Assembly: GCA_037833965.1 (NCBI GenBank)
Contig: AP031351.1
Location: 31,446,501 to 31,510,500 of the forward strand
DNA from: Marchantia polymorpha subsp. ruderalis
Taxonomy: Eukaryota; Streptophyta; Marchantiopsida; Marchantiales; Marchantiaceae
Direction: 5' to 3'
DNA: 64,000 nt
Shown in pieces: positions 1 to 10,499 of the stretch. Within the stretch, counting starts at the first letter, position 1. The number at the start of each line of letters is the position of its first letter. A program made the translations under genes and the position numbers. The notes beneath the pieces were generated by a model. The model was not told where the DNA came from, did not search any database, and saw only the letters and a program-made list of their open reading frames with translations.

Positions 1-659
1 CGGAGTAGATTGGTTGTAGTAACGTTGAGAAGCAATTATGCAAGGAAGATAGTGACAATTTAGACAGTTGCCCATCTTTTCACACTTTGAATAGTTCTTG
101 ACTCTATCTTGTGGAGTGAGTCATGTAGCAGTCAAGGAGCTGGCCGAGTAGTCTTCAAAAGCTTACAGAGAGGTTTTTATTCAAATTTCCCCTCTTGGAT
201 GCAGTAAGATACAAGATTTAGATATCGAGTGAAAGAGAGTGGAACAAAATTTGTTCATGATATTAGTCATGATAGTTTACAAAAGATTACTTTGCTGAAC
301 TTGTCACTTTGTTCAGACACTTCCACCAGACGTGAGTTGCTGTGGGATATTCAACTATGATTTTTGCAGGTTAGATTATCACTATAATGTTGTAGTGATA
401 AACGGTAGTAGAAGATTTTACTTGGAGTTTACAAAGGTGGAGCCTTTTGTGAGGTGGGCTTTATACAGGTCTTACAGTTCCTTTCAGTTTTACTATGGTG
501 AATATACATCAGTGATTACTTACAGTAAAAAGTTTCCCGATGCTCATGTAAAACTTTGTGATAGTTTATAGTTAAACTATTTCTAGTTCCCACTTTAGCG
601 ATTTGGTTTTCAGATACTCTGTGAACGATCCTTGTACACAGTGGAGGTTTGACTTGTGA
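1..659. other. no gene recognised
   Basis: AT-rich sequence with frequent stops in all frames. A 79-codon open stretch at 332-571 on the + strand has no recognisable motif. It may be the upstream part of the retroelement remnant that ends near 1972. Confidence 0.4.
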
Positions 660-1022
660 AGAGACAATGCCGCTTGGAGACAAAGTGGGAGACAGTTTAC
701 CAGAAATTCAAACAGTGGAGGTCGTCAGCAGCGAGGAACGAGATCAAGAGCAGGAGGTGACGGTGCAGCCTCAAGTAGAAGAGAATCCGGTAAACACATT
801 TGTGGTAGAAACAAAAATTCTGGGTTAGATTGGGAGGAGGCACTAGCCGTAGAAAAACTTCTAGAGGAATCTGGCCTAGAGTACAGGATATGTGAGGATG
901 AGTTACTCGACCTTCCAAAGGATATTGCTGAACATTTGAGAGATCTTCAGTATGTTCAAGATTTTCTGTCAGAAGAAATTCTTGTACTAGAGAAATTTCT
1001 TGATAGTCTTAAAAAGGATTGA
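660..1022 (+). pseudogene. C-terminal fragment of an unrecognised ORF, probably retroelement-derived
   Basis: One frame is open from just after a TGA at 657 to a TGA at 1020, about 120 codons with no clear start. The first half is rich in Arg, Ser, Gly and Asn, like a nucleic-acid-binding Gag tail. The second half is acidic and leucine-rich (EEALAVEKLLEESGLEY, then LSEEILVLEKFLDSL) and probably helical. A purine tract and a candidate LTR start 165 bases downstream, which suggests a retroelement coding end. No family motif was recognised, so the function is unknown. Confidence 0.3.
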
Positions 1023-1176
1023 AAGCGAATACCTGTAGCTTGTAGAACGAAGGTACTGAAGGGATTGGGAGTTTGCACCCGGTCTCACTACTTGTAAACT
1101 TGATGTTTTGAAAGCATTGTAAATATATATATATGACGTAGTCAATATATTGAGCTTTCAGTGTGTAGTGTGTTTG

Positions 1177-1187
1177 TTGAGGGGGAG
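1177..1187 (+). other. candidate polypurine tract
   Basis: The sequence TTGAGGGGGAG sits immediately before TGTGACC. This arrangement is typical of the polypurine tract and 3' LTR border of plant Ty1/copia elements. Confidence 0.45.
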
Positions 1188-1972
1188 TGTGACCCTTGTG
1201 TGAAGGAGAAAAAAAAGAAGGAGAAAAAAAAAAAGAAGAAAAAAAAAGAAAAAAAAGGAAGTTTTCAAACAATTATTGTTTGCAATTTGATGGAAGAGGG
1301 CATCGTAGGCGATGCAGGCCCAAGTTGATGGCAGGCGATGGAGATCGAATCGGGATCGCAAAGCGATGCGATGTACCATGTGTGTTGTCTTGTTTTGTGT
1401 TGTGTTTACTTTAGACTGGAGAGTCGTTGCTAGCTGTTTGTTTGTGTTTGGATCATCTCTAGTCTTGCTTCTTGATGCGCGCCCGTGTAGGGGTGACGCT
1501 GATTTTTGGAGTAGTTTTACTCCTGTGTGCTGTCGATAAGGGGCTGGACTTGATCACCGGCCGACCTATCTATGTTTCTCTCACGGTGAGATTGGAGTGA
1601 TGACCAATAGACCGTGAGAGTCTTCTTGCTGTTATGACAGGTTAGGTTGCCCATACCCCTTAGTTAGTAGGGCTAGAGTAGCTAAGTGCGACATGACGTC
1701 AGGTGCCCATAGGGTTATTCGGTGGAGATCTGGCAGTGGTGCCACTTGAGGTTTCATCATCACGGAGCAGTCTAGTGGTCATGTTGAGGACCGCGGTGGA
1801 TTTACGTGGAGTGGTTTGAGGTATCGGCTACCTTAACCTATCTAGCCAGTTGTTGCGGAGGAGGACCATAGTGTTGCAGACTCACAATGTCTTCGGTGGT
1901 GATATCGTCCAGTGTTCCAACCCCATTGATTTGGGACATGGACGGGATGTACGGGGTCGTTGTGGTAACACA
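1188..1972 (+). repeat. candidate solo or 3' LTR (about 785 bp)
   Basis: It starts TGTGAC directly after the purine tract and a plausible end is GGTAACACA at 1972, giving TG...CA termini. It contains a long A/G tract (about 1200-1262). No second copy is in the window to prove the borders, so the end coordinate is tentative. Confidence 0.35.
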
Positions 1973-3318
1973 CTTTTTGTTTTTTTTGCAGAATTTAAAC
2001 AATTTTAGAAAACTAGTACCAAAGCAGTGTTTGTAGCTAGAGAAGGGTACGCTAAATAGAGTGGATTGATGAGATCGTCACGAGGGCACAAAGAATCACG
2101 TAGTCGGATGTACCAACGCCAACGTCTTCGGCGCCTTCGGCAAAAGCTCCTTTTCTGAGGTGTCTCTACTCACGCGCCTCCAGCGTATAAGGAAGCTACG
2201 TTTCCGGCGCAGACACCTCAGGAGGAGGTTTTGCTAAAGACGTCAGGAGAAGGGCCCGGACCTCTAAAGGCATCCGACCATGAGTGCGCCTTCGGCGGAG
2301 CGCCGCTAGCGCGGAAAGGGAAACCTTCATAACAATCGGGACACACGGTAGATCCAGTTGGTTGAAGTTGCATTAGAAAGAGCTCGGGACGCTCGTTCTA
2401 ACGAGTCCAAGAGCGTCGGAGATGGATCAGGAATGGAGAAGTTATGAGCGTCGGAAAACTCGTAGCCGGACATGCGCCGTTCGCGCTAGGGTTCACAGCC
2501 GGAAAGGATTCCCGTACGCCCTCGGCGATGCGCCTTCGGCGGAATCACGCGCTCATAGGAGGAAACCAACTGAGAGTCGGAAGCGCCTTTGGCGGCTGTT
2601 CATGGAAGGAAAGCGCCGGTCGGATGTACGCCTCCGACGTGGCGCTGACGGCCGGATGCGCTGGCATGAGTTGCGCTGACGGATATGCGCCGGCAGCAAC
2701 GGACGAGGCATAAAGGACAAAATAGGCGGTACGACTGCGCGCCGGCGTAATTCGCTCCGACTGGATGTGCGCCCCCAGCAAGGCGTCGACGGATAATGAA
2801 CGCACCAGCGGCGACACGCCTCCGGTGAGGGACGGGTTAGGAAAAGACAACAGGGCCGACGTATACCCTGCAGCGGACTCGAGTCCGGAAGGTGGCGGCG
2901 GCGGGAGAATTCAACGTTTAAGCATGCGAATGCGCGCAGTGCGGAGACGTGAATTCGCGCATGCAAAGGGCGAACCGTTAAGCCGTATAGCCGGCTGCGT
3001 ACGTTGCAACCAGTAAGAACGTTGGACGTTCTTGAAATCGGAGAAGAAAAGACTGCGCTCCAGTCTCATTCTCTCATTCTTGACTTTGCGATTTCCAGTT
3101 TCCAAGATTACGCGCAAGGGCGGAGCGACCTGCAGTGAGAGTAGAGAGTGCGGAGACGAGTTGCGCAAGGATCTTGGCGGACCTTGAAAGAATTGTGAGT
3201 AGCGATCTTGAACGAGCGCAGAGAGAGTGAGCAGTCAGTGCTTGAGTGGCCGACGCGCAGTGGCGATTGTGAGAGAGCGAGCGAAAGGGAGAACGATTGT
3301 GTGTGTGCAGGCAACGCA
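1973..3318. other. GC-rich, gene-poor leader region upstream of ORF copy A
   Basis: No protein was recognised. The stretch is much more GC-rich than the host DNA to the right. The short motif GCGCCTTCGGC recurs near 2130, 2286 and 2527, with a variant near 2582 and a related GCCTTCGGCGG inside copy A (about 4676). Several overlapping frames are open for 60-140 codons on both strands, as expected for GC-rich sequence with few stops rather than coding. The last 300 bases are probably the transcribed leader of copy A. A pyrimidine/TG-rich stretch ending in CAG at 3308-3310, just before the ATG at 3319, could be a splice acceptor. Confidence 0.4.
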
Positions 3319-5874
3319 ATGTCGAAGGTTCCCCAGCTGCGAGTGTCTCCACTCAGGGTGCCGCAGATCGGTCTACGCGCATTTCAAGATGTGCTGCTGA
3401 GGCTGAAGCTCGATTTTCTCCTATGGGGGTGGAACTGGACATGTCCGGAGATGGTGCGCGAGTATCTGCAGGAGAGACACAAGCCTTCTCGCGGATTCCG
3501 CCCACACCCAGAGAGATGGGACATTTGCAATTGGGCGCAGGTGTTGGGCAGGTGTGCCGGCGAGGAAGGGGATCTCCTCTTCGAGGCCGATAGCGTGAAG
3601 GTGTCCCAGGAGGAAGAAGTCTCTTACAATGAGCTCTTCAAAGTTGCCAGACATCCCAAGAACGGTTTCCGGACACGGGATTACAAGGATCGATTGCGGA
3701 GAAATGTCGCGACGGCATTGCTGCAGATATTGCAGCCGACCAAGACCGCTTACATGCATGGTTGGCAGGTAGAGTTTGTGGAGCTAGTGTTGTCAGGAGC
3801 TCCAGTGCATTGGGCACGGCTCCTGTGGAAGGTGACGCGCCAACATGCGCAAGAAGAGAAGGGAGGAACCCTCAATCATCTATCGCCTTACTTAATCGTG
3901 TTTTACCGGGCCATGGGATGTTTGACAAATGCTGAGAAAACACGGTTTCCACAGCTGACCCGGACTTATCCAGGTAGATATTCAAGGGAGGCCGAAGTAG
4001 ACACGGATCCGGACGAGGAACCTGCTAGTACGCCTCCGGCTCCGGCTCCAGCAAGAGCAGCAGAAGAACGTCGAAGTGAGCGCATTCCGCGAAAGCGGAA
4101 GTGGGATGAGAGACCTGAGGACAGGCAGCCGGAAGTGCCAGCTGCGCCGACTCGTGGTCGGCCCACCCCCGAGCCTCACAGTCGACCAAAACAGAGGGCA
4201 CGCAAAATGCCAACTGTTACTGAGGAGACCGGGCGAACTCCGACCCGGCGGAATCTCACACAGGAAGAGATAATCGCTCAGATCCTAGGGAAGACGGCAG
4301 ATACCTCTGCACAGAAGGCACCACGGCCTTCGGGAGGAGATGGACGGACTGACAGTCGGCCGACTGCGAGTCGGATGACTGAAGGCCGACAAGCGGAAGG
4401 AAGGCCAACTGAACGGCGCGTTGAACCGGACAGCAGGCCGGAAGCAGAAGAGAGTTTGGCTGACGAGCCAACAATCCTCAGAGGGTCGTCTTCGGCGGAA
4501 GGCACTTCCGGAAGAACGCCACCAGCAAGCAGGCCAAGTGGAGTCAAGACGCGCAGGGTGTATCCGACTTCCAGTCGGACAACTGCTGGTCGGCCGACTG
4601 CGAGTCGGACAACAGAGAGTCAGCCGGATCCGCCGACTGCGAGACGGACGGGGCCAACGACCAGTGTGCGGACGCCTTCGGCGGACGCACCTTCAGCAAG
4701 GACACCTTCCGCGCAGATTGCGCCGGAAGGACAGGCAGCAGAAGCGGGCGGTTCAAGAGTGACAAAAGTCACTGCGGCGTCGACCCCTTCACAAACCGAA
4801 GATCGAGCCGGAACAGGGGCTCAAGCAGTGGGATCTCCCACTGCCCTGGATATTTTAGCAGGCAGTGGAGCAGCAGTCGCAGCGGAAGCTGCTGCGCGCC
4901 ACAGTTCCAGGGAGTCGCCAAGGGATTCGGTGGCGACTGAAATCCTCGAGACTGAGGATGATACGAGCTCGGAAGAGCAGGAAGCGGATTCGGTGCAGAA
5001 AACGCCAACAGGGGTGCTGTGCGAACAGATAGTTCCACTCCTGCGATATCTGGATCGCAAGACATCCAAATACGCAAGTGCCTTAAAACCGCAGTCTTAT
5101 GTGGAGACTATCAGGCGAAGGACGAGGAGCAAGGTGGCAAAGTGGGCCTCTAGTTGCCAAGTATATGTGGATAGGAACACCGCCCTCCGACAACACCTGG
5201 CGGTCACCCAGAAGCTATACCAAGCCTTGCAGCAGCAGAAGGAGGATGCGGCGACGAAAAGTCAGGCGGATGCCGAACTAATACGGGCAAAGATCGAGTC
5301 GGAATTGCAGGAGGAACGGAGACAGAACCAAGTCCTAGCAGCCGAGCTTGCGCGCCAGACGCGCGCCTTAGAAGAAAGTCAAAGAGCCCGCAAGGAGGAT
5401 GAGGAGTTGTTGTGCAACTTGCAATCCGAGTGCTCGGATTTGAGGGCACAACGTGCGGGATTAGAAATGCAGCTGGCCGAGGTGGAGAGCAGCTGCAGGG
5501 CGCGAGGAGAGTTGGCGGCACAGGTGACTCGTTGTCTAAAAGGATACGCCCATTGGGAGGTGGCAGCTCAAGAGAGGATTACACTCCGGGAGTTCGAGCT
5601 TCGGGCGGCGGCGTTGACGGAGGGTGACAGTCGGAGTCGGCGGCGAGTGGCGAGAAAATTAGAAACCTTCTTGTAGGGTGCGCGCGACACTATGGCGCAC
5701 TTGCAGTCGGAAGTCACCACAGCGCTCCGACGCCTGGGGTTACGCAGCCGGTCGGAAGACTGGCAAGGTAGAGATAGTAAGCGGAGCAGTCCGGCGCGCA
5801 GGAGGCGCAGCACCGGATCTGCTGAGTGCAGTAGAATAGTTTGGTTTCGCGCAGATGCTGCGAGTGGTAGATAG
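3319..5874 (+). CDS. retroelement-associated coiled-coil ORF, copy A (in-frame TAG at 5674)
   Basis: This is the best-preserved copy of an unassigned protein family found four times here. I place the start at ATG 3319 because it aligns with the starts of copies B-D; the frame is open further upstream. Residues 1 to about 215 form a conserved globular part (LDFLLWGWNW, CAGEEGDLLFE, GWQVEFVELV, LSPYLIVFYRAMG). Residues 216 to about 560 are disordered, rich in Arg, Pro, Ser and Thr, with repeated GRPT/SRTTE-like units. Near residue 571 a second conserved block begins (VPLLRYLDRKTSKY), followed by about 150 residues of charged heptad-like coiled coil. A TAG at 5674 ends a frame of 785 codons, but the same frame reopens and runs to 5874, and its ALRRLGLRS matches VLRRLGVDV near the end of copies B and D. 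So the ancestral protein had about 850 residues. An LTR follows. Function unknown; its position resembles that of env-like or extra 3' ORFs of plant gypsy elements. Confidence 0.7.
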
Positions 5875-5931
5875 GATAGCGTAGTGCTAGTTAGGATTCT
5901 TTTGAGAGTATAAAGTAGATCAAGGCGTTTT

Positions 5932-5941
5932 GCCTGGGGAC
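5932..5941 (+). other. degenerate polypurine tract of copy A element
   Basis: GCCTGGGGA precedes the LTR and aligns in position with CCTTGGGGGG before the LTRs of copies B and D. The preceding sequence (GAGTATAAAG) also aligns with GTGAATAAAGAG of those copies. Confidence 0.4.
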
Positions 5942-5945
5942 TCTT

Positions 5946-6830
5946 CCAGTTTCGGAAGTGCAGATCAGGAACTCACTTTCTTGGCGTGTTTGTGCATTTT
6001 GGTCCTGGCACCACGTAGAGAAGCTGCAGCATAGCGAAGTTACCGTATGTTGTAGTTGAAGGCCTTCGGCTGAATGTTCAGAGCTGGCACCCGGTTAGAG
6101 ACTTGAGTAGTGCGGATCTGCACCTGCGGGTGATTTCTGATGCTCAGAGCCGGCTGCGAGTTAGATACTTGAACAGTTCCCCCTTACTCCTTCGAGTGAC
6201 ATATCCTGATTGTACTCCTACGGGAAGTTTCCCCTGAATGCCAATGTGAAGTTTCATTACTTCGTGTAAACCTTGGTTTGTAATTCAGGTTGTGTGTGTG
6301 TTACTGGATCGTGTTTTCAGTAAGTTCTCAGTCGGGTCTGCACTCCCTGCGTTTGGTGTGATAGTCGAGGGTGACGTCCACGGCGTATGTAGAGGCTTCG
6401 TTCCGAAGTGGGAAGTCCAGTCCGGGTAGCCCCGCTAGTTCCTGGCGGAAGGGCAGTAAAAGCCGGAGTGGGAGGCACTACCTGCAGAACCTCTGAGTGA
6501 ACTTGTGAGACACTTTCCTCCTGAAATCCGAAGCGGAGGTCCTGACCGACCTCCGAGTTGTGCTTTTTGCCAGTTTCAGGTGTGTGTGTGTGCGTTGAGT
6601 GACCAAGCTGTACCGTGCATCCTCCGAGCATCCTCCGAGTTGAGATCCTCCTCCGAGTCGAGCCTCCGAGTCGAGCACTGCAGTATTTCTGGGAGTGACA
6701 GTCGCCTAGAATTCAAACTCTACAAAAGTCTGTTAAACGTGACACTTTTACTCTGTGTGTTGCCTCTGTCCCTGTGGGTTCGATCTTTGTACCATCATAC
6801 TGCAGTTTTAGCCTTTGGTGGGTTATTACA
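5946..6830 (+). repeat. 3' LTR of copy A element (about 885 bp)
   Basis: The 3' border at 6830 is firm: its last 60 bases (CCTGTGGGTTCGATC... to GGTTATTACA) align with the ends of the LTRs at 14259-14757 and 24091-24587. An internal block (GGGAAGTTTCCCCTGAA near 6220) also matches those LTRs (GGGAAGTTTTCCCCCTGAA). The 5' border is uncertain, because no clean TG start follows the purine tract. It is longer than the roughly 500 bp sister LTRs, so it is a diverged subfamily or holds insertions. Confidence 0.6.
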
Positions 6831-8266
6831 GTCGTGAAGGGCTCTCGACGGTACTCCGGTGCAGTGGGCACCATCGAGCTTGATGATTTTATTCAGGAGT
6901 TCGACACGTGGTGTGATATGCAATTTCTGCGTAACCCCACGTTGTTTACACCCTTCTTTGCATGGAAGGGGTTATTCCAGCATTTGGAGGGGCCTCCCAT
7001 GGACGATTATCATGAGTTTGGGAGAGATTATGCTGCAGAGATTGATGCATGGAGACGCCATTGGTCTCTGAACTACTTATCCATTACCTAGGGTGGGGTG
7101 GGTACGAGTGGAGGTGCGAGTATCGGCATCAGTGGAGGTGCGAGTAGAAGCATCAGCAAGGGTACCAATGGAGCAATTGGCGCAACTGGTACCAATATCA
7201 GCAGCGGTACTGTTAGCATTGCTGGTGGCAGCACGAGTGGATATGCTAATGGCGTACCTTTGTTTAGCCCCATTCCAGAAGTTGAGGAAGAATTATCATG
7301 GGGTGAAGACGAAGAAGTTGAGAAGTCCCCAAGAGTTCGAGCGGAAGACTGGTGAGAGTCTTTGTGAGGCATACACTCGTACACGACGTCTGATCTTCGT
7401 TACTCACGGTGTGACTGAGGCACAAGCTGTCGAGTATTGGTATCGGATTCTGGACAGAGAGTTGCGAAGGAGAGTTCGTGATGCTACTCTTATGAGCGAC
7501 TCATCACCCACATTAGCCCATGTTTTTACTCTTTCTGAGAAGATTGAGCTGAACATGGTGGAGGAGAGGGTGATGACGTCTACATTTGCGAGGCACACGA
7601 CCACTACTTCGCGTATCCCACACATTACATCACAGTCTCGCCCCATGGGTGGTGGTGGTGGGAGTCGTGGAGTTCATACACGACATCCTTCAAGTCACAG
7701 AGAGCCTAGCGCGCGACCACCACTACCTTCATTTTCTGGCCAGCCACAAGGACCGTCATGTTGGACATGCGGAGGTGGTCACATGAGGAAGGATTGTCCC
7801 CCAGGAGAGAGAGGGACAAACTTCACAAGCTAGGCCACAGCCGGCACAGGTGACCTGTGATCATTGTCATCGACCAGGTCACCCTCGAAAGCGTTGTTTT
7901 GACCTTCATCCTGAGTTGCGATCTGGAGGTAGAGGTCGTGACGGTGATGCTTCACGAGGCCGAATTGGTCGAGGTGGCAGAGGCGGTAGAGGTATAGGTG
8001 CCATTGAGCGTACCACAGCTTGTGTTACTTCAGCCACAGAGAGCGCTATGGCTGCCCGGATTGAGCAGTTGGAGCAGAGACTTGCTTCTATGGCTGGTTT
8101 GGGGGCGAGCACTTCCACATCTTACGAGGGAAAGGATTTTTTTTGTTTGGCTAGTGCAGCACAGGTTGAGGCATCAGTTGCAGTGACCAGAGGTGGTGCT
8201 CGCACTTCAGAGCCACGTGGTGCAACTGTGGAGTTGGACCCTCAAAGGGATGAGCGTGGACGTTAG
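6831..8266 (+). pseudogene. Gag polyprotein, broken
   Basis: The first segment (to a TAG at 7089) reads as a helical Gag N-terminus (ELDDFIQEFDTWCDMQF, then AEIDAWRRHW). A Gly/Ser-rich linker follows in the same frame. A frameshift near 7300 moves the reading to another frame (SLCEAYTRTRRLIF, EYWYRILDRELRRRVRDA), which resembles the Ty3/gypsy Retrotrans_gag fold. A first knuckle, CWTCGGGHMRKDC (7770-7808), is one residue short of the normal C-x2-C-x4-H-x4-C. A second, CDHCHRPGHPRKRC (7856-7897), is perfect but in a third frame. It is followed by RGG-like repeats (GRGGRGGRG) that could bind RNA. At least two frameshifts and one stop make it non-functional. Family assignment rests on layout and knuckles. 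Confidence 0.65.
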
Positions 8267-8513
8267 TCTAGACTTCCCCAGTCCTTTTTGTTGTAGGAGA
8301 TGGGTAGCAGTTCATCTATGAGACCTGCACTGCCTAGTGACACTAGAGTGAGAACTAAAATTCTTACATCATCTGTTGTGGACGCAGACGTGCCATCTAG
8401 TGTAGTGATGCGGATGGCCACTTCAGTCTTGCGATCTTCATTGTTTTCAGCCACGGAGTTGATGGATTCTGGTATTGCTTTGGCTCAAGTATTTCGAGTA
8501 GCAGCCACGTCGT

Positions 8514-9137
8514 GTGAGCGTGGGAGAGTCACTGCTACGAGTGCCGAGATACGTAAGGACAAGGTTGAGGAGCCATCCTCAACGTCTACATTGTTTGAGG
8601 AGACGATTTGGCAGGCGGCAGCGGCAAAGGATGGAGTCCTTACTAGCTCGACCAGCCATTGATCGTGAGACAATTGTCCCTGGTGTGTGTATGGTGGACA
8701 ACCGGGGTGGCTTATTTCGCTTAGTGAGCTCTACCAGATAGGTGTATGTCCGAGCCAGAGTTTTGCTGGATTCTTGTGCACATCCCTTGATGTTGGGCAA
8801 GGCTGCATGCATTAGTTTGGGTATTCGGAGGTCAGAGTTGAAACCTTGCCCATTCCAGATCCTGACTTCACTTGGTGGCGCCAGCGATAGGTCTTATTTT
8901 ATGACCAGGAAGAGCATATCGGTGTAGTTGAGGCATGATCATGCTCATGATAGCTCGCAGTGTGGAGTTCGTGCGGTGGTTACATCAGCAGAGTCATATG
9001 ATGTGCTTGTTGGTGGAGCTGTGTTATATCCGATGGGTTTTCGGATGGACTATTGGACGGAGACTACTGCCTATCGTCCTGGTTGGCAGTCTGGCGATGG
9101 ACGTTTGAGCAAGCTGCCAGTGAGATTTATTTCTTGA
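8514..9137 (+). pseudogene. retropepsin-like aspartic protease domain, broken
   Basis: One frame, interrupted by TAG at 8739, TAG at 8925 and TGA at 9135. The sequence RARVLLDSCAHPLMLGK has the shape of a retropepsin active site (hydrophobic, D-S/T-G-A). The third residue is Cys instead of Gly, which one G-to-T change would give. Further on, SYDVLVGGAVLYPMGFRMDYW matches the usual retropepsin end, where a hydrophobic-hydrophobic-Gly block is followed by an inactive-state loop; only part of this is quoted as a motif (YDVLVG). Protease between Gag and the next enzyme is the expected gypsy order. Inactive as it stands. Confidence 0.5.
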
Positions 9138-9194
9138 GATCGACCTCTTAAGTCTTCATCTGCGATCTTAGCCTCCGTTGCGGGTTTCAGCGGA

Positions 9195-10490
9195 GTGCTT
9201 ACTTGGCCTGATGACTTGTTAGAGGGGAACATGTCAACCGACGATACTCCTGTCTATGAGGACGTGGAGGAGATTGTGAGCCTCGCAGTGGCAGTGTCAT
9301 CATCTTTGGATGTTCCACTGTGGAGTTCTTGGCAGGTTTTACAGTTGGAGGCTAATAGGTTGGTGAAGAAGGCTTGGAGTGAAGCCTCTTTACCAGCAGA
9401 GCGAGAGAGTGCTTCAGCTGATCGGCTAGTTGGTGGTTCTAGCGCATTGTCTCCATTGGTTACTACACCTATTGCATGGGAGTATTCCCCAGAGGGTGTT
9501 TGTTTACTGGATCTTTTTGGTGGGATCAGCACTGGTTTGGCTGCAGTGTTGCCGTAAGGTATTCTCGTACGGAGATACTGGTATGTGGAGAAGGACGAGA
9601 CTGCACGTCGAGTTTCTTCACAACATGTTGCACAGTTGATGCAGCAATTTCCTTCGTTGTTGCCGCGATCAGTTGTTCGAGGATATAAGAAGGCGTTACC
9701 TTCAGACATTTCGTTGCTGGGGGCGCCAGACCTTGACCGCGTTGGCCATATTGATAGGGTGATTGCGGGCTGGCCATGTCAGGGACACACACGCACTAAA
9801 CATGGGACAGGGTTGCATGATCCAAGATCTCGAATGTTTTGGAAGATGATGCGAGTGTTACGCCATCTCTAGGTGCAGCAGACACGTTCCCCAACATACA
9901 TTATGGAGAACGTACCATTGTTGGATGACACGCGGGCTCAGTTGCTAGCGAGTGTCCATCAGGTCCGAGCATGGATTGGTTCAGTAGTATTGTTGGATGC
10001 TGCGAGAGTTGGATCCCGTGCTCATCGTGCACGTTTATGGTGGACTAACCTTTTGCCACGAGAGATATTGCGTCATGCCTATGATTCTGTGCAGCGGGAT
10101 CCTACACTCACCGTTGACAGTATCTTGGATGTTTCCCGACACTCTCAGGTGGTGAGAGTTACTGATAGGTCACCTATGGCATTGGTGAACCGCGTAGGTC
10201 AGCCTAAGATGGCTTTACCTACATTTGTCAATTATCCGGCATCACATGCATATCGTGATGGTGGACCTGGAGTACTGTGGGACAGTACAGTACATTAGTT
10301 GATGGAGCCCAACGTTGATGAGAGAGAGCGTGCGATGGGATTTATGATTGGTGTAACCGTAGGTGCTACAGTTTCAGAGGCTTCGCGTCGTTAGGTTTTG
10401 AGTCAAGCTATGGACTTGAACTGCTTGACTTGGATTGTGAGCTTGGGTTTGGCGGAGCAACGCCGTTTGCGAGTTGATTTGGTGGTTAGT
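9195..10490 (+). pseudogene. retroelement-borne C5-cytosine DNA methyltransferase, broken by stops
   Basis: All catalytic blocks of a cytosine-5 DNA methyltransferase are visible in one frame and in canonical order. Motif I, the AdoMet loop, is LLDLFGGISTGLAAVL (about 9501-9550). Motif II is WYVEKDETARR (about 9575). Motif IV, VIAGWPCQGHT, has its catalytic Cys codon at 9777. Motif VI, YIMENVPLLD, has the ENV codons at 9906-9914. Motif VIII is SRAHRARLWWTN (about 10020), and motifs IX/X are DERERAMGF and SQAMDLNCLTWIV. The order I-IV-VI-VIII-X is unpermuted, so it is not the rearranged DRM type. The block RAHRARLWW and the SRMFW helix resemble the DNMT3-like branch. Stops at 9555 (TAA), 9870 (TAG), 10296 (TAG) and 10392 (TAG) break it. 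A spacer of about 90 residues separates it from the protease. The intact enzyme would act on element or host DNA in the nucleus, or on cDNA in particles; that is inference. Confidence 0.85.
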
Positions 10491-10499
10491 ACACCAAAT

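Noticed and set aside
2422..3016. Overlapping open frames of 60-137 codons on both strands
   Set aside because: The sequence is GC-rich with few stops in any frame; none has family motifs or similarity between sister copies.
9195..10490. Methyltransferase as a host DRM or CMT gene
   Set aside because: Motif order is not permuted as in DRM, no chromodomain or BAH domain is present, there are no introns, and it follows a retroelement protease.
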